NCBI GenBank assembly: GCA_943326825.2
Contig: CALPUT020000098.1
Coordinates: 1-8,185, forward strand
Length of the DNA: 8,185 bases
Direction of reading: 5' to 3'
Source of the DNA: Chryseobacterium gleum
Lineage (GTDB): Bacteria > Bacteroidota > Bacteroidia > Flavobacteriales_D > Crocinitomicaceae
Below, in pieces: positions 1-6,227 of the stretch; position 1 is the first letter of the stretch; the number at the start of each line of letters is the position of its first letter. The translations under genes were made by a program, and so were the position numbers. A model generated the notes under the pieces. The model was given only the letters and a program-made list of their open reading frames with translations. It was not told where the DNA came from and did no database searches.

Positions 1-756
1 AAGGTACTATATCAAAATGGTGTATCTACTAATGGTATCGGTGTTTATTTTAGAAGCTTTAGAGCCATCTGTAATAAGGCTATTAACATGGATATTGTAG
101 GGTATGAATGGTATCCATTCCGGAAATATAAAATTAAAAAAGAAAAAACCACTCCACGTGTACTTTCAATAGTTGAAATGCGTAATTACTTTAATCATGC
201 TATTGAACCAAAACATTTATTTTATAAGAGTTGGTTAATAGGTAAATTGATATTTATGCTAAGAGGTATAAACTTAAAAGATTTATTACTATTAACTAAC
301 AAGAATATTAAGGGTGATCGTATTATATATAAAAGAGCTAAAACAGGTAAAATCTACAGTGTGAAAATAACTGATGAGGTAAAACAAATACTCACTGAAT
401 TCAAAGCAAATGAAACACTTTTAGGTATATTAAGCAATGTTGATTTAATAGATAAAGAAAAACTAGTTACCATATATATCCAAAAAAGAAAAGTAATTAA
501 CTCCCACCTCTCAAAAATAGGTGCTCAGCTTAATGTCAATGAAGATATTAGTACATATGTATTTCGTTATACTTATGCAAATATTGCGAAACAAATAGGT
601 TACAGTAAAGACATCATTGCTGAAGCATTAGGGCATGAGTATGGCAATAGCGTTACTAATATTTATTTGGAACTATTTGATTTACAGATAGTTGATATGA
701 TGAATGAGAAAATTATTGATGAGGTGAATTTAAAACCTCATTCAACTCATCTATAA
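1..756 (+). CDS. Tyrosine recombinase/integrase, N-terminus outside the window
   Basis: Catalyses site-specific DNA strand exchange for integration and excision of the element. The frame is open to base 1; residues before the ATG at 88 (ending FRSFRAICNKAI) belong to the SAM-like core-binding domain usual in Bacteroidota integrases, so that ATG is internal and the true start is upstream. The catalytic domain is recognisable: Arg at 262-264 (LRGINLKDL), Lys at 340-342 (KTGK), the YVFR box with Arg at 565-567, His in LGH at 634-636, and nucleophile Tyr in NIYLELF at 664-666. The first His of the HxxR box is Tyr, common in this Bacteroidota subgroup, and the residue after the Arg is Tyr where His is usual. 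The catalytic set looks intact, so the enzyme may be active. The 3' end overlaps the convergent repressor gene by 44 nt. Confidence 0.9.
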   Translation, partial: KVLYQNGVSTNGIGVYFRSFRAICNKAINMDIVGYEWYPFRKYKIKKEKTTPRVLSIVEMRNYFNHAIEPKHLFYKSWLIGKLIFMLRGINLKDLLLLTNKNIKGDRIIYKRAKTGKIYSVKITDEVKQILTEFKANETLLGILSNVDLIDKEKLVTIYIQKRKVINSHLSKIGAQLNVNEDISTYVFRYTYANIAKQIGYSKDIIAEALGHEYGNSVTNIYLELFDLQIVDMMNEKIIDEVNLKPHSTHL

Positions 757-958
757 AATCTCCCATGTTTATTTCTAGTGCAGTAGTAAAATCATATAAC
801 CAAAATAGAGTTGGGGAGATTAGCCCTCTCTCCAACCTTGAAATGTATTGATAATCTAAACCAAGTTTATCAGCTAACTCAGCTTGAGTTAATTTCAATT
901 TTAATCTTGTATCTCTAATATGTTTTCCAATTGCTTTATTAAAGGCAGATTTTTCCAT
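713..958 (-). CDS. XRE-family helix-turn-helix repressor
   Basis: An 81-aa DNA-binding protein consisting almost only of a Cro/cI-type HTH_3 domain at residues about 10-65; the recognition region reads LTQAELADKLGLDYQYISRL, followed by ERGLISPT. Such proteins usually dimerise and repress the integration, replication or transfer functions of small elements. I chose the ATG at 958. A TTG at 991 would add eleven residues, but it touches the 22-bp palindrome at 990-1011 that is probably the operator. The gene is convergent with the integrase (44-nt overlap) and divergent from the secreted-protein gene, whose promoter the same palindrome abuts. Autoregulation through it is likely but inferred. No sensor or peptidase domain is attached, so the inducing signal is unknown. 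Confidence 0.85.
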   Translation of the reverse strand: MEKSAFNKAIGKHIRDTRLKLKLTQAELADKLGLDYQYISRLERGLISPTLFWLYDFTTALEINMGDFIDELNEVLNSPHQ

Positions 959-989
959 ATCTGCAAATTCAGAATCAATTTTTATTATC

Positions 990-1011
990 AACTAAACATA
1001 TATGTTTAGTT
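990..1011. promoter_or_regulatory. 22-bp perfect palindrome, probable XRE operator
   Basis: The half-site AACTAAACATA is followed directly by its exact reverse complement. It lies 31 bp upstream of the repressor ATG and immediately upstream of the plus-strand TAnnTTTG box at 1016-1023. Each strand of the palindrome also carries TATGTTTA, one base off the TAnnTTTG consensus, so the minus-strand promoter of the repressor may overlap it. A bound dimer could therefore control both divergent genes. No second copy of the half-site was seen in the window. Confidence 0.6.
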
Positions 1012-1015
1012 TTTG

Positions 1016-1023
1016 TATATTTG
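1016..1023 (+). promoter_or_regulatory. Bacteroidota -7 promoter box for the secreted-protein gene
   Basis: TATATTTG matches the Bacteroidota sigma-70-type -7 consensus TAnnTTTG exactly and lies 28 bp before the ATG at 1051. No clear TTG -33 element is found at the usual distance; that position is taken by the palindrome at 990-1011, so the promoter may be weak or dependent on a bound regulator. The box also argues against a TTG start at 1021, which lies inside it. Confidence 0.5.
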
Positions 1024-1050
1024 AAAAATTACATAGACAAATTATATAAT

Positions 1051-2388
1051 ATGAAAAAACAATTACAAGCATTATCGTTAATATTATTTGTATTAATGAA
1101 TACTAATATTTATAGCCAATATTGGGAAGCAGCAACACCTTTTTCTGGAGTAACTGGAGGTAAAAGTGTTGTCAGTTGTATGGAAATTTACAATAATGAG
1201 TTAATAGTTGGAGGAGATTATAATACAATTGGAGGCATTGTAGCTAATGGAATTGCAAAATGGAATGGAGTTAATTGGAGTAATTTAGGGCAATTAAATT
1301 TGGTGAATTCAATAGTGTCAGATTTAATCACCTACAATAATAAATTATATTTTATGTCTGATAAACTATATGTTTGGGATGGGAATACGGTTAATGCTGT
1401 AACTTATAATTCTAGTGGACAAACATTGAATATAAATGGAAATGGAGACTTACATGTGTTTAACGGACAGTTATACATTGTAGCATCTTCAAAGATTGTT
1501 AAGTATAATGGTGTATCTGTAACTGAAATACCTTTAACTACAATTGTTAAAGGATCACCTAGATGTTTAGATAATTTGAATAATATTTTATACTTAGGTT
1601 CAGATCAAGGATTATTCAAATATCAAAATAATATATGGGTTGATGTTACAGGGATATGTACAATGCCTCCGGTTATCATTGATATTGAACCGTATAATAA
1701 TGAGCTCTATGTTTTAGGTTATTTTCCATCAATTGGTGGATTATCAATTAATAACTTTGCAAAGTTTAATGGGAATAGTTGGAGTCTTACTAGTTTTCCT
1801 GATAATAGTTCATTAAATATGAATACAAATCCATACGGAGCATTAAAATATAATTGCGGAACAAATCATTTAAATGTAATGAATAATGAATTGTATCTCG
1901 CTCATGTTTTTACCGGTTCACAGGCACAAATACAAAAATACTCACCATTGATAAAATTTAATGGAACTAATTGGATACAACTTTCTTTAAATTCAAGTGT
2001 AGGTTCAGGTGGTTGCTCTATTTTTTATAACAACACTTTATTCTGTGGTGGACAATTTTCATGGTTGTCTGATTCTCAGACTGTTGATGTGTATAATCAT
2101 AAAATTGCTGGGATTGCAAAATTAAATACCTCTTTAACTGCTGTTAATGAGATAAGTAGCAAATATCAAAATATATACCCCAACCCAACATCGTCAGAAG
2201 TCAAAATAACAATTAACCCAAATCAATTAGGTAAATCATTTACACTATTTGATAATGTTGGTAGAGAAAAAATGAGAGGTGTGTTTAATTCTACTGAATA
2301 TATACTCAATCTTGAAAGATTTGAGCCTGGTATATACTTGTTAAAACCCTCAGAGGAAGAGACTCAATTTAAAATCGTTAAAAATTAA
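1051..2388 (+). CDS. Secreted beta-propeller-like protein with T9SS sorting domain
   Basis: A 445-aa exported protein. Residues 1-23 form a signal peptide (basic MKKQ, hydrophobic LSLILFVL core, probable cleavage after YSQ). Residues about 40-365 carry seven degenerate repeats of the form YNNELYxGG..(N)GIAKWNGxxW, beginning near residues 44, 91, 133, 172, 211, 274 and 322; seven such units suggest a seven-bladed propeller. The last 80 residues (about 366-445) are a T9SS type A sorting domain: IYPNPTSSEVKI, a central FTLFDNVGRE strand, and PGIYLLKP before a basic KIVKN end. The protein should cross the inner membrane by Sec and the outer membrane by T9SS, then be surface-bound or released. No catalytic motif is evident; adhesion or ligand binding is possible. 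The ATG at 1051 fits the signal peptide. It is unusual cargo for such a small element. Confidence 0.85.
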   Translation: MKKQLQALSLILFVLMNTNIYSQYWEAATPFSGVTGGKSVVSCMEIYNNELIVGGDYNTIGGIVANGIAKWNGVNWSNLGQLNLVNSIVSDLITYNNKLYFMSDKLYVWDGNTVNAVTYNSSGQTLNINGNGDLHVFNGQLYIVASSKIVKYNGVSVTEIPLTTIVKGSPRCLDNLNNILYLGSDQGLFKYQNNIWVDVTGICTMPPVIIDIEPYNNELYVLGYFPSIGGLSINNFAKFNGNSWSLTSFPDNSSLNMNTNPYGALKYNCGTNHLNVMNNELYLAHVFTGSQAQIQKYSPLIKFNGTNWIQLSLNSSVGSGGCSIFYNNTLFCGGQFSWLSDSQTVDVYNHKIAGIAKLNTSLTAVNEISSKYQNIYPNPTSSEVKITINPNQLGKSFTLFDNVGREKMRGVFNSTEYILNLERFEPGIYLLKPSEEETQFKIVKN

Positions 2389-2552
2389 TGGCTTAAAAAC
2401 CATCAAAGTTATTAACATTATTTTATATTTTTAAGATATTGATTATTAACTACTTAATGTAAACGCATCTAGAGTAGGTTAAATAACTAGTATAAACAAC
2501 TGAAAATCAACTAATAGAGACTTGAATTGTTAATAAAAATTTTAAAGAAAAA
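2389..2552. other. Intergenic stretch, no gene seen
   Basis: This AT-rich sequence follows the secreted-protein gene. I see no open frame of useful length and no strong terminator; only a weak ATGG/CCAT pair occurs just after the stop codon. Together with the promoter and leader that follow it makes up the 326-bp gap 2389-2714. Confidence 0.5.
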
Positions 2553-2582
2553 TTGCTATTGAAAAGTAATCCTGTATCTTTG
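2553..2582 (+). promoter_or_regulatory. Bacteroidota promoter with TTG and TATCTTTG boxes
   Basis: A TTG at 2553-2555 is separated by 19 bp from TATCTTTG at 2575-2582. This matches the -33 TTG / -7 TAnnTTTG arrangement known for Bacteroidota housekeeping promoters, including the usual 17-23 bp spacing. Transcription would begin near 2589 and cover the short frame at 2610-2693 and the gene at 2715-3020. It is the best-formed promoter in the window. Confidence 0.6.
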
Positions 2583-2609
2583 GCTTGGCAGTAATTACAT
2601 TGGTACAGT

Positions 2610-2693
2610 ATGGTAATAAAAGCCTCCAAATACACCTGCAAGACTGAAACTCAAATTGAAAACACAAAGACTGAAATTTTAAGGCTGATTTGA
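2610..2693 (+). CDS. Possible 27-codon leader peptide or nonsense-split gene start
   Basis: A short frame begins with ATG about 20 nt after the predicted transcription start and ends with TGA at 2691-2693. The peptide starts MVIKASKYTCKTETQIEN and is basic, with no known motif. It is in the same reading frame as the gene at 2715, with only seven sense codons between this TGA and the next ATG. It may be a translated leader, or the first part of a single gene broken by a stop codon. Translation is not proven; the evidence is position and frame only. Confidence 0.25.
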   Translation: MVIKASKYTCKTETQIENTKTEILRLI

Positions 2694-2714
2694 AAATATT
2701 CACATTTTAAATTC

Positions 2715-3020
2715 ATGTTTTTCATTATGAGAAAAAAATATTATCCTATTAGAGTAAGTAAATGCTTAAAACTAGAAGACATATTAGGTGATAATGTAAA
2801 TGGTTTTAAAGAACATTATAAAATAAGAGAATGGATTTTTAATTATCCTGAACATATCTATAGAAGAGTATACCGCTATTATTTATATAATCTAGAAAAA
2901 TTGGAATTAAACAAAGAAGCTATTAAACTGCTTAAAGATCAGCTTGAAATACATTATCCAGATTTGTTACAAGGTATAATAGATAGAAGAAATAAATATA
3001 GATCAAAGCCTATTAATTAA
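2715..3020 (+). CDS. Small basic hypothetical protein
   Basis: I do not recognise this protein. From the first ATG it has 101 residues; an ATG at 2727 (MRKKYYPIRV) gives 97 and is equally plausible. It is rich in Lys, Arg and Tyr, with a central aromatic and basic helix-prone stretch (YRRVYRYYLYNLEKL, residues about 49-63) and no membrane segment or signal peptide. The small size, basic charge and site inside the element would suit a nucleic-acid-binding accessory protein, but there is no motif to prove it. It is probably transcribed from the promoter at 2553-2582. An in-frame short ORF at 2610-2693 precedes it, separated by one TGA, so the ancestral protein may have been longer. Confidence 0.55.
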   Translation: MFFIMRKKYYPIRVSKCLKLEDILGDNVNGFKEHYKIREWIFNYPEHIYRRVYRYYLYNLEKLELNKEAIKLLKDQLEIHYPDLLQGIIDRRNKYRSKPIN

Positions 3021-3145
3021 TTATATATACCACTCTCTGACGGATCCATACATAACAATCCCCCCACACTTAAAATAATTCAATATCCCCCACCATTTTT
3101 TAAAATAGTAAATCTTAAAGGGAGAGTATATCTTGCTTTTTATAT

Positions 3146-3180
3146 TGCACCAAGATTATTTTAAATCATATTTTGGTGCA
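3146..3180. repeat. Inverted repeat with 11-bp arms, TGCACCAA/TTGGTGCA
   Basis: TGCACCAAGAT (3146-3156) faces ATTTTGGTGCA (3170-3180) across a 13-nt AT-rich loop; all pairs are Watson-Crick except one G-T. It is not followed by a T run on the plus strand, so it is a poor intrinsic terminator. It lies in the 258-bp gap before the ATPase gene and could be a protein-binding site, an RNA leader structure or part of an origin. Confidence 0.5.
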
Positions 3181-3239
3181 TTAGTATATATATAAGTATA
3201 TAGCTATTTCTTTTGCCTACGGCAGCATTATTCCAACTC

Positions 3240-3267
3240 TTAATTAATGATAATTATTATTAATTAA
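3240..3267. repeat. AT-only inverted repeat before the ATPase gene
   Basis: TTAATTAAT (3240-3248) and ATTAATTAA (3259-3267) are exact reverse complements with a 10-nt spacer, ending 11 bp before the ATG at 3279. The arms contain no G or C, so they could act as an operator or easily melted DNA, but such repeats also arise by chance in AT-rich sequence. Confidence 0.3.
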
Positions 3268-3278
3268 ATTAAAAAAAT

Positions 3279-4142
3279 ATGGAATTTGAAAAGGCAAAGC
3301 GTAGTAAGTGCAAGATTAAATTATCTATTGCAGGCGCAAGTGGAAGTGGTAAGACCTATTCAGCTATTAGTATAGCTAAAGGCATGGTAAAAAATCTTAA
3401 TAAGGTAGCAGTTATTGATACCGAAAATGGCTCAAGTCATTTATATTCTCATCTAGGTGATTTCTCAGTTTTAACTTTAAGTGCACCCTATTCCCCTGAA
3501 GTATATATATCAGCTATTAATGAAGCCATCAAAAAAGGGTTTGAGTGCATCATTATAGATTCCCTTTCTCATGAATGGCAGGGCATTGGTGGCATTATAG
3601 ATATTCATGGGCAAATGGAGGGTAACTCGTTTACCAATTGGAGTAAGGTTACACCTAGACACAATGCTCTAATTCAAACTATTGTTAATGCACCTATTCA
3701 CATAATTGCTACACTTCGCTCAAAAACAGAATATGTCATGCAGCAAAAAAATGGTAAGACAATACCTGAAAAAATGGGTATTAAAGCTGTTCAACGTGAT
3801 GACACTGAATATGAGTTTACCGTAGCTTTTGAATTAAACCAATTTCATCAAGCAACTATATCCAAAGACAGAACAGGCATGTTTAAGACTGATACTAATC
3901 TTATACTTAGTGAACTAATAGGTAAAAGAATTACGGATTGGTGTGATATGGATGAGCCTAAAAGCAGTAAAGACATAAAGCAAAAGCTTTTAGAATGTGG
4001 TGATTTAGATGAGTTAGCTGAACTGGTAAAAACCAATCCAAATTACTCAGATATAATGAGGGAAGAAATTGCAATGAAAAAAGAAGATTTATACTTAATT
4101 AACCAACATAAATATAAACAAAATGGACATGTACAATACTAA
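3279..4142 (+). CDS. Sak4/AAA_24-like RecA-fold ATPase
   Basis: A 287-aa cytoplasmic ATPase of the phage and mobile-element AAA_24 type, whose best-known members (Sak4) are single-strand annealing recombinases. Walker A is GASGSGKT at residues 19-26; Walker B is CIIIDSLSHEW near 90-100, with Asp94 as the likely Mg-coordinating residue. VIDTENGSS (45-53) and IIATLRSKTEY (132-142) suit the later core strands. The RecA-like core seems to end near 225; the remaining residues form a charged helical tail. The ATG follows an A-rich stretch, the usual Bacteroidota context. Its 3' end overlaps the DUF3871 gene by 20 nt, so the two are very probably co-transcribed and translationally coupled. It likely supports homologous recombination or replication of the element. 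Family assignment is by motif; the Sak4 function is inferred. Confidence 0.75.
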   Translation: MEFEKAKRSKCKIKLSIAGASGSGKTYSAISIAKGMVKNLNKVAVIDTENGSSHLYSHLGDFSVLTLSAPYSPEVYISAINEAIKKGFECIIIDSLSHEWQGIGGIIDIHGQMEGNSFTNWSKVTPRHNALIQTIVNAPIHIIATLRSKTEYVMQQKNGKTIPEKMGIKAVQRDDTEYEFTVAFELNQFHQATISKDRTGMFKTDTNLILSELIGKRITDWCDMDEPKSSKDIKQKLLECGDLDELAELVKTNPNYSDIMREEIAMKKEDLYLINQHKYKQNGHVQY

Positions 4143-5127
4143 TAATTTTGATGTTATGACAACTGTTACAGCATCAAGTCAAGAAGAAAAATCAGAGTTA
4201 TCTACAGCAAAAGTATTTATTGAAGCTAATACTAGTGCTATGACTATGAGAGAATTAAGGGATGAGCATATCATCCCTGTTTTTGCAACTAGTAATGAAC
4301 CTCTGATTTCACATCATGAATTAATTGATTGCGTTTATAAAATTGCTAAAGACTGGTTTAATGATGAGGTGGTACTTGAACCAAGTGTTAGAGTATCTCA
4401 TCCTATTAAAGGTAGAATACCTGAAGCAAAATATAAAAGAGCTAATGAATTAATGCCATGGGAACAGACCTTATATTATGAGAGGATGATGTTCTGTATT
4501 GAAGTACCAACTATTATGCATGATATAGCTGGAAATAAACTGAGTTTAACTATTGGAGGTGTAAAATCTTTTAGTACTGACAACCTATATGGTAAAAGAC
4601 CTGGTGGTGAGCAACGATTACAATTATTTATTGGATTTAAGAATCACGTATGCTGTAATCTTTGCATTAGTACTGATGGTATTAAAGCAGACTTAAGCAT
4701 AAGGAGTTTATCTGATTTAGGGAAAGCTGTTGAGCAGTTGTTTCATTCCTATAATCATAAGGCACATGTTGAAATGTTACAAGAATTGAGTGCTATTAAA
4801 ATTACGGAAGATGAATTTGCACAAGTAATAGGTAAAGCTAGGTTATATAAACACTTACCTGATTTCAGAAAAGCTGAGTTGATGCCTTTACTATTCGGTG
4901 ACCAACAAATGGGTGCTGTAGTTAAAGATTTTTATTCAGATGAAAACTTTAATGCAGAAACACATACTGCAAGTATTGATTTGTGGAGATTATACAATCT
5001 ATTTACAGGAGTAAATAAAAGCACTTACGTTGATCAGTTTATACCTAGGGCAATTAATGCACAAGAAATTGTGTTGGAAATAGCTCAACACAAGTTGGGT
5101 AAAAAGGAGAGTTGGTATATGTTGTAA
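4123..5127 (+). CDS. DUF3871-family protein
   Basis: A 334-aa protein that I recognise as DUF3871, known mainly from Bacteroidota mobile elements and distantly like the phage/plasmid DUF932 family. Characteristic stretches are FIEANT (32-37), HIIPVFATSNEPLISHHELI (49-68), the central LTIGGVKSF (142-150), and FIGFKNHVCCNLCISTDGIK (169-188). No signal peptide or membrane segment is seen. Its biochemical function is not established. Because it overlaps the Sak4-like ATPase gene by 20 nt, a role in the same recombination or replication step, such as single-strand binding or annealing, is a reasonable guess. Translation may begin at the ATG at 4123 or the one two codons later. A strong hairpin just after the stop ends the operon. 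Confidence 0.75.
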   Translation: MDMYNTNNFDVMTTVTASSQEEKSELSTAKVFIEANTSAMTMRELRDEHIIPVFATSNEPLISHHELIDCVYKIAKDWFNDEVVLEPSVRVSHPIKGRIPEAKYKRANELMPWEQTLYYERMMFCIEVPTIMHDIAGNKLSLTIGGVKSFSTDNLYGKRPGGEQRLQLFIGFKNHVCCNLCISTDGIKADLSIRSLSDLGKAVEQLFHSYNHKAHVEMLQELSAIKITEDEFAQVIGKARLYKHLPDFRKAELMPLLFGDQQMGAVVKDFYSDENFNAETHTASIDLWRLYNLFTGVNKSTYVDQFIPRAINAQEIVLEIAQHKLGKKESWYML

Positions 5128-5132
5128 AAATT

Positions 5133-5157
5133 AGGGAGAGAATTTTATACTCTCCCT
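5133..5157. terminator. Bidirectional intrinsic terminator
   Basis: AGGGAGAG (5133-5140) and CTCTCCCT (5150-5157) form a perfect 8-bp stem with a 9-nt AT loop, six bases past the DUF3871 stop and nine before the stop of the convergent RepL-like gene. On the minus strand the stem is followed by AATTTTT, a fair T tract; on the plus strand by a T-rich TCCTTATCTT. It suits two converging transcripts. Confidence 0.75.
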
Positions 5158-5165
5158 TCCTTATC

Positions 5166-5738
5166 TTAATTTCCTCTGTTGTTATACAACGTATCTATTT
5201 TTTCATCTTGATTAGATATAAATATAGTTAAGTCCTGAAAAATGATAAAAAGTTCAGGTAAAAAGTCTTTACCTTTTCTAATTAAAGTAGGATTTACCCA
5301 ATATACTTTCTTATTCTTGTAAGTTGACTTTTTTATTGAACCTTGATATACTAGACCAAAAGCAATTAGAGAATTAAGTGAATTTTTAACTGTTCTTTGT
5401 GTAAATCCTAATTCTAAAGCAAGTGTTTTTGTTGTAAAGGGAATATCATTCTTGTCAACTAAAGCATTAGTGAAAAATGAGATATATGGACTTATTAAAA
5501 ACAAAAGTCCTACATCTAACTTTAATTTATTTAAATCATCTCCATGTGATTTAATTATATTTAATACTGCCTCAGTATCTAGTGTAACGTATTTTTCACT
5601 GGACACTATCATTTTATCCTCTATTTTTGTTTTAGTTAGCATAATATTTGCTTCTTTTAATAATTCACCAGTATTTCTATTTACCACATGATAATTATTT
5701 AGATTAATTTTAACTTTTTTGTTTTTTCTTGCTATCAT
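5166..5738 (-). CDS. Winged-helix protein resembling plasmid replication protein RepL
   Basis: A 190-aa protein with a central winged helix-turn-helix: FTTKTLALELGFTQRTVKNS (residues 101-120) and a following helix LNSLIAFGLVYQG, then a wing ending in VYWVNPTLIRKGK (145-157). The N-terminal VVNRNTGELL, the Asn-Pro and Lys-Gly near the wing's end and the overall order resemble RepL-type initiators of small plasmids; MarR-like regulators are an alternative. As an initiator it would start replication of the excised element; as a regulator it would control neighbouring genes. The start is an ATG with MIARKNKKVK. Two identical 12-bp palindromes at 5762-5804 sit directly upstream, suggesting autorepression or initiator binding. 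It converges on the DUF3871 operon with a shared terminator. The HTH is clear; the RepL link is by pattern only. Confidence 0.65.
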   Translation of the reverse strand: MIARKNKKVKINLNNYHVVNRNTGELLKEANIMLTKTKIEDKMIVSSEKYVTLDTEAVLNIIKSHGDDLNKLKLDVGLLFLISPYISFFTNALVDKNDIPFTTKTLALELGFTQRTVKNSLNSLIAFGLVYQGSIKKSTYKNKKVYWVNPTLIRKGKDFLPELFIIFQDLTIFISNQDEKIDTLYNNRGN

Positions 5739-5761
5739 TTTAAATATTTATTGTCAAAAAG

Positions 5762-5804
5762 GTAATATATTACTAATTAGCACTATTTTTTAGTAATATA
5801 TTAC
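5762..5804. promoter_or_regulatory. Paired 12-bp palindromes upstream of the RepL-like gene
   Basis: GTAATATATTAC occurs exactly at 5762-5773 and again at 5793-5804. The distance is 31 bp, about three helical turns, so two dimers would sit on the same DNA face. The distal copy extends to the 16-bp palindrome 5791-5806. The pair starts 24 bp before the ATG at 5738, where the promoter should be. Either twin operators or a two-iteron initiator site fits. No other copy was seen in the window. Confidence 0.6.
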
Positions 5805-5863
5805 TATTTTAAATTTATAAAACTCACATAATCAATTGCTTAAAAAAATTGATATTATTATTA

Positions 5864-6028
5864 TTAACAGTAGTAATTAGAGATACTTATATCAACTTTA
5901 GCTGATCGGCACATTACATTATTATACAACCTGTATCCATTTGTTGTGTAATTTTTACTTTTACATCTAGGAACCAATATATCTTGACTATTTTCATATA
6001 TTTTCCATTTAACATTAATTTCTCTCAT
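5864..6028 (-). CDS. Possible 54-aa protein with a degenerate zinc-ribbon-like motif
   Basis: A short frame from the ATG at 6028 (MREINVKWKIYENSQ) to TAA at 5864. The middle reads VPRCKSKNYTTNGYRLYNN followed by VMCRS, which recalls the N-terminal zinc ribbon of IS1-type transposases (CPxC...NG...YxC) with the first and last cysteines absent. It could be a remnant of a transposase start, a tiny DNA-binding protein, or not a gene at all. No insertion-sequence ends or further transposase sequence are seen around it. A GTG at 6067 could extend it, but that codon lies in the loop of the hairpin at 6054-6079. It lies downstream of the proposed structured RNA, on the same strand. Confidence 0.25.
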   Translation of the reverse strand: MREINVKWKIYENSQDILVPRCKSKNYTTNGYRLYNNVMCRSAKVDISISNYYC

Positions 6029-6053
6029 AATTATAAGGGTTTTAATAGTACAC

Positions 6054-6079
6054 TTATAGAGTACCACAATACTCTATAA
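6054..6079. repeat. Perfect hairpin with 10-bp arms
   Basis: TTATAGAGTA (6054-6063) and TACTCTATAA (6070-6079) are exact reverse complements around the loop CCACAA. On the plus strand the stem is followed by only a short A run and on the minus strand by GTGTAC, so it is not a typical intrinsic terminator. Confidence 0.6.
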
Positions 6080-6085
6080 AAAGCA

Positions 6086-6161
6086 CAAAGTTCAACAATG
6101 ATAAGGGATTGATGCCATTCATGGGTAAAGTATGAACTTTGAGTGAATGGTAATCCCCCTT
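6086..6161. repeat. Interleaved inverted repeats that can form a pseudoknot
   Basis: Three arm pairs are present. CAAAGTTCA (6086-6094) pairs with TGAACTTTG (6133-6141). CCATTCA (6115-6121) pairs with TGAATGG (6144-6150). AAGGGATT (6103-6110) pairs with AATCCCCCTT (6152-6161) with two extra C. The second and third pairs nest as one long hairpin, while the first joins its loop to sequence outside it. That crossing pattern is an H-type pseudoknot with a 9-bp second stem and a 2-nt connecting loop. Confidence 0.6.
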
Positions 6162-6206
6162 AAATTTTAAAATCAGTAATGCTTTTCAGTAGTTGTTTTC
6201 AGAGAC

Positions 6207-6227
6207 GGAATGCAGTGTATGCTTTCC
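6207..6227. repeat. Hairpin GGAATGCA/TGCTTTCC
   Basis: GGAATGCA (6207-6214) and TGCTTTCC (6220-6227) pair at seven of eight positions, with one T-T mismatch, around the loop GTGTA. It is the first structure after the minus-strand promoter box at 6248-6255, so it would be near the 5' end of a transcript from there. Confidence 0.5.

Noticed and set aside
959..991. TTG start extending the XRE protein by 11 residues
   Set aside because: The codon touches the perfect palindrome at 990-1011 that is probably its operator; the ATG at 958 gives a normal XRE length.
1021..1050. TTG start extending the secreted protein by 10 residues
   Set aside because: It overlaps the TATATTTG promoter box and would put extra residues before a typical signal peptide that begins at 1051.
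3848..4036. 62-aa open frame on the minus strand
   Set aside because: It is antisense to the ATPase gene, Ser/Leu-rich, and has no domain or promoter.
5452..5691. 79-aa open frame on the plus strand
   Set aside because: It lies wholly inside the RepL-like gene on the opposite strand and has no family features.
5831..5853. ATCAATT/AATTGAT hairpin as a terminator
   Set aside because: Seven AT-rich pairs with no T run after them on either strand; too weak to call.
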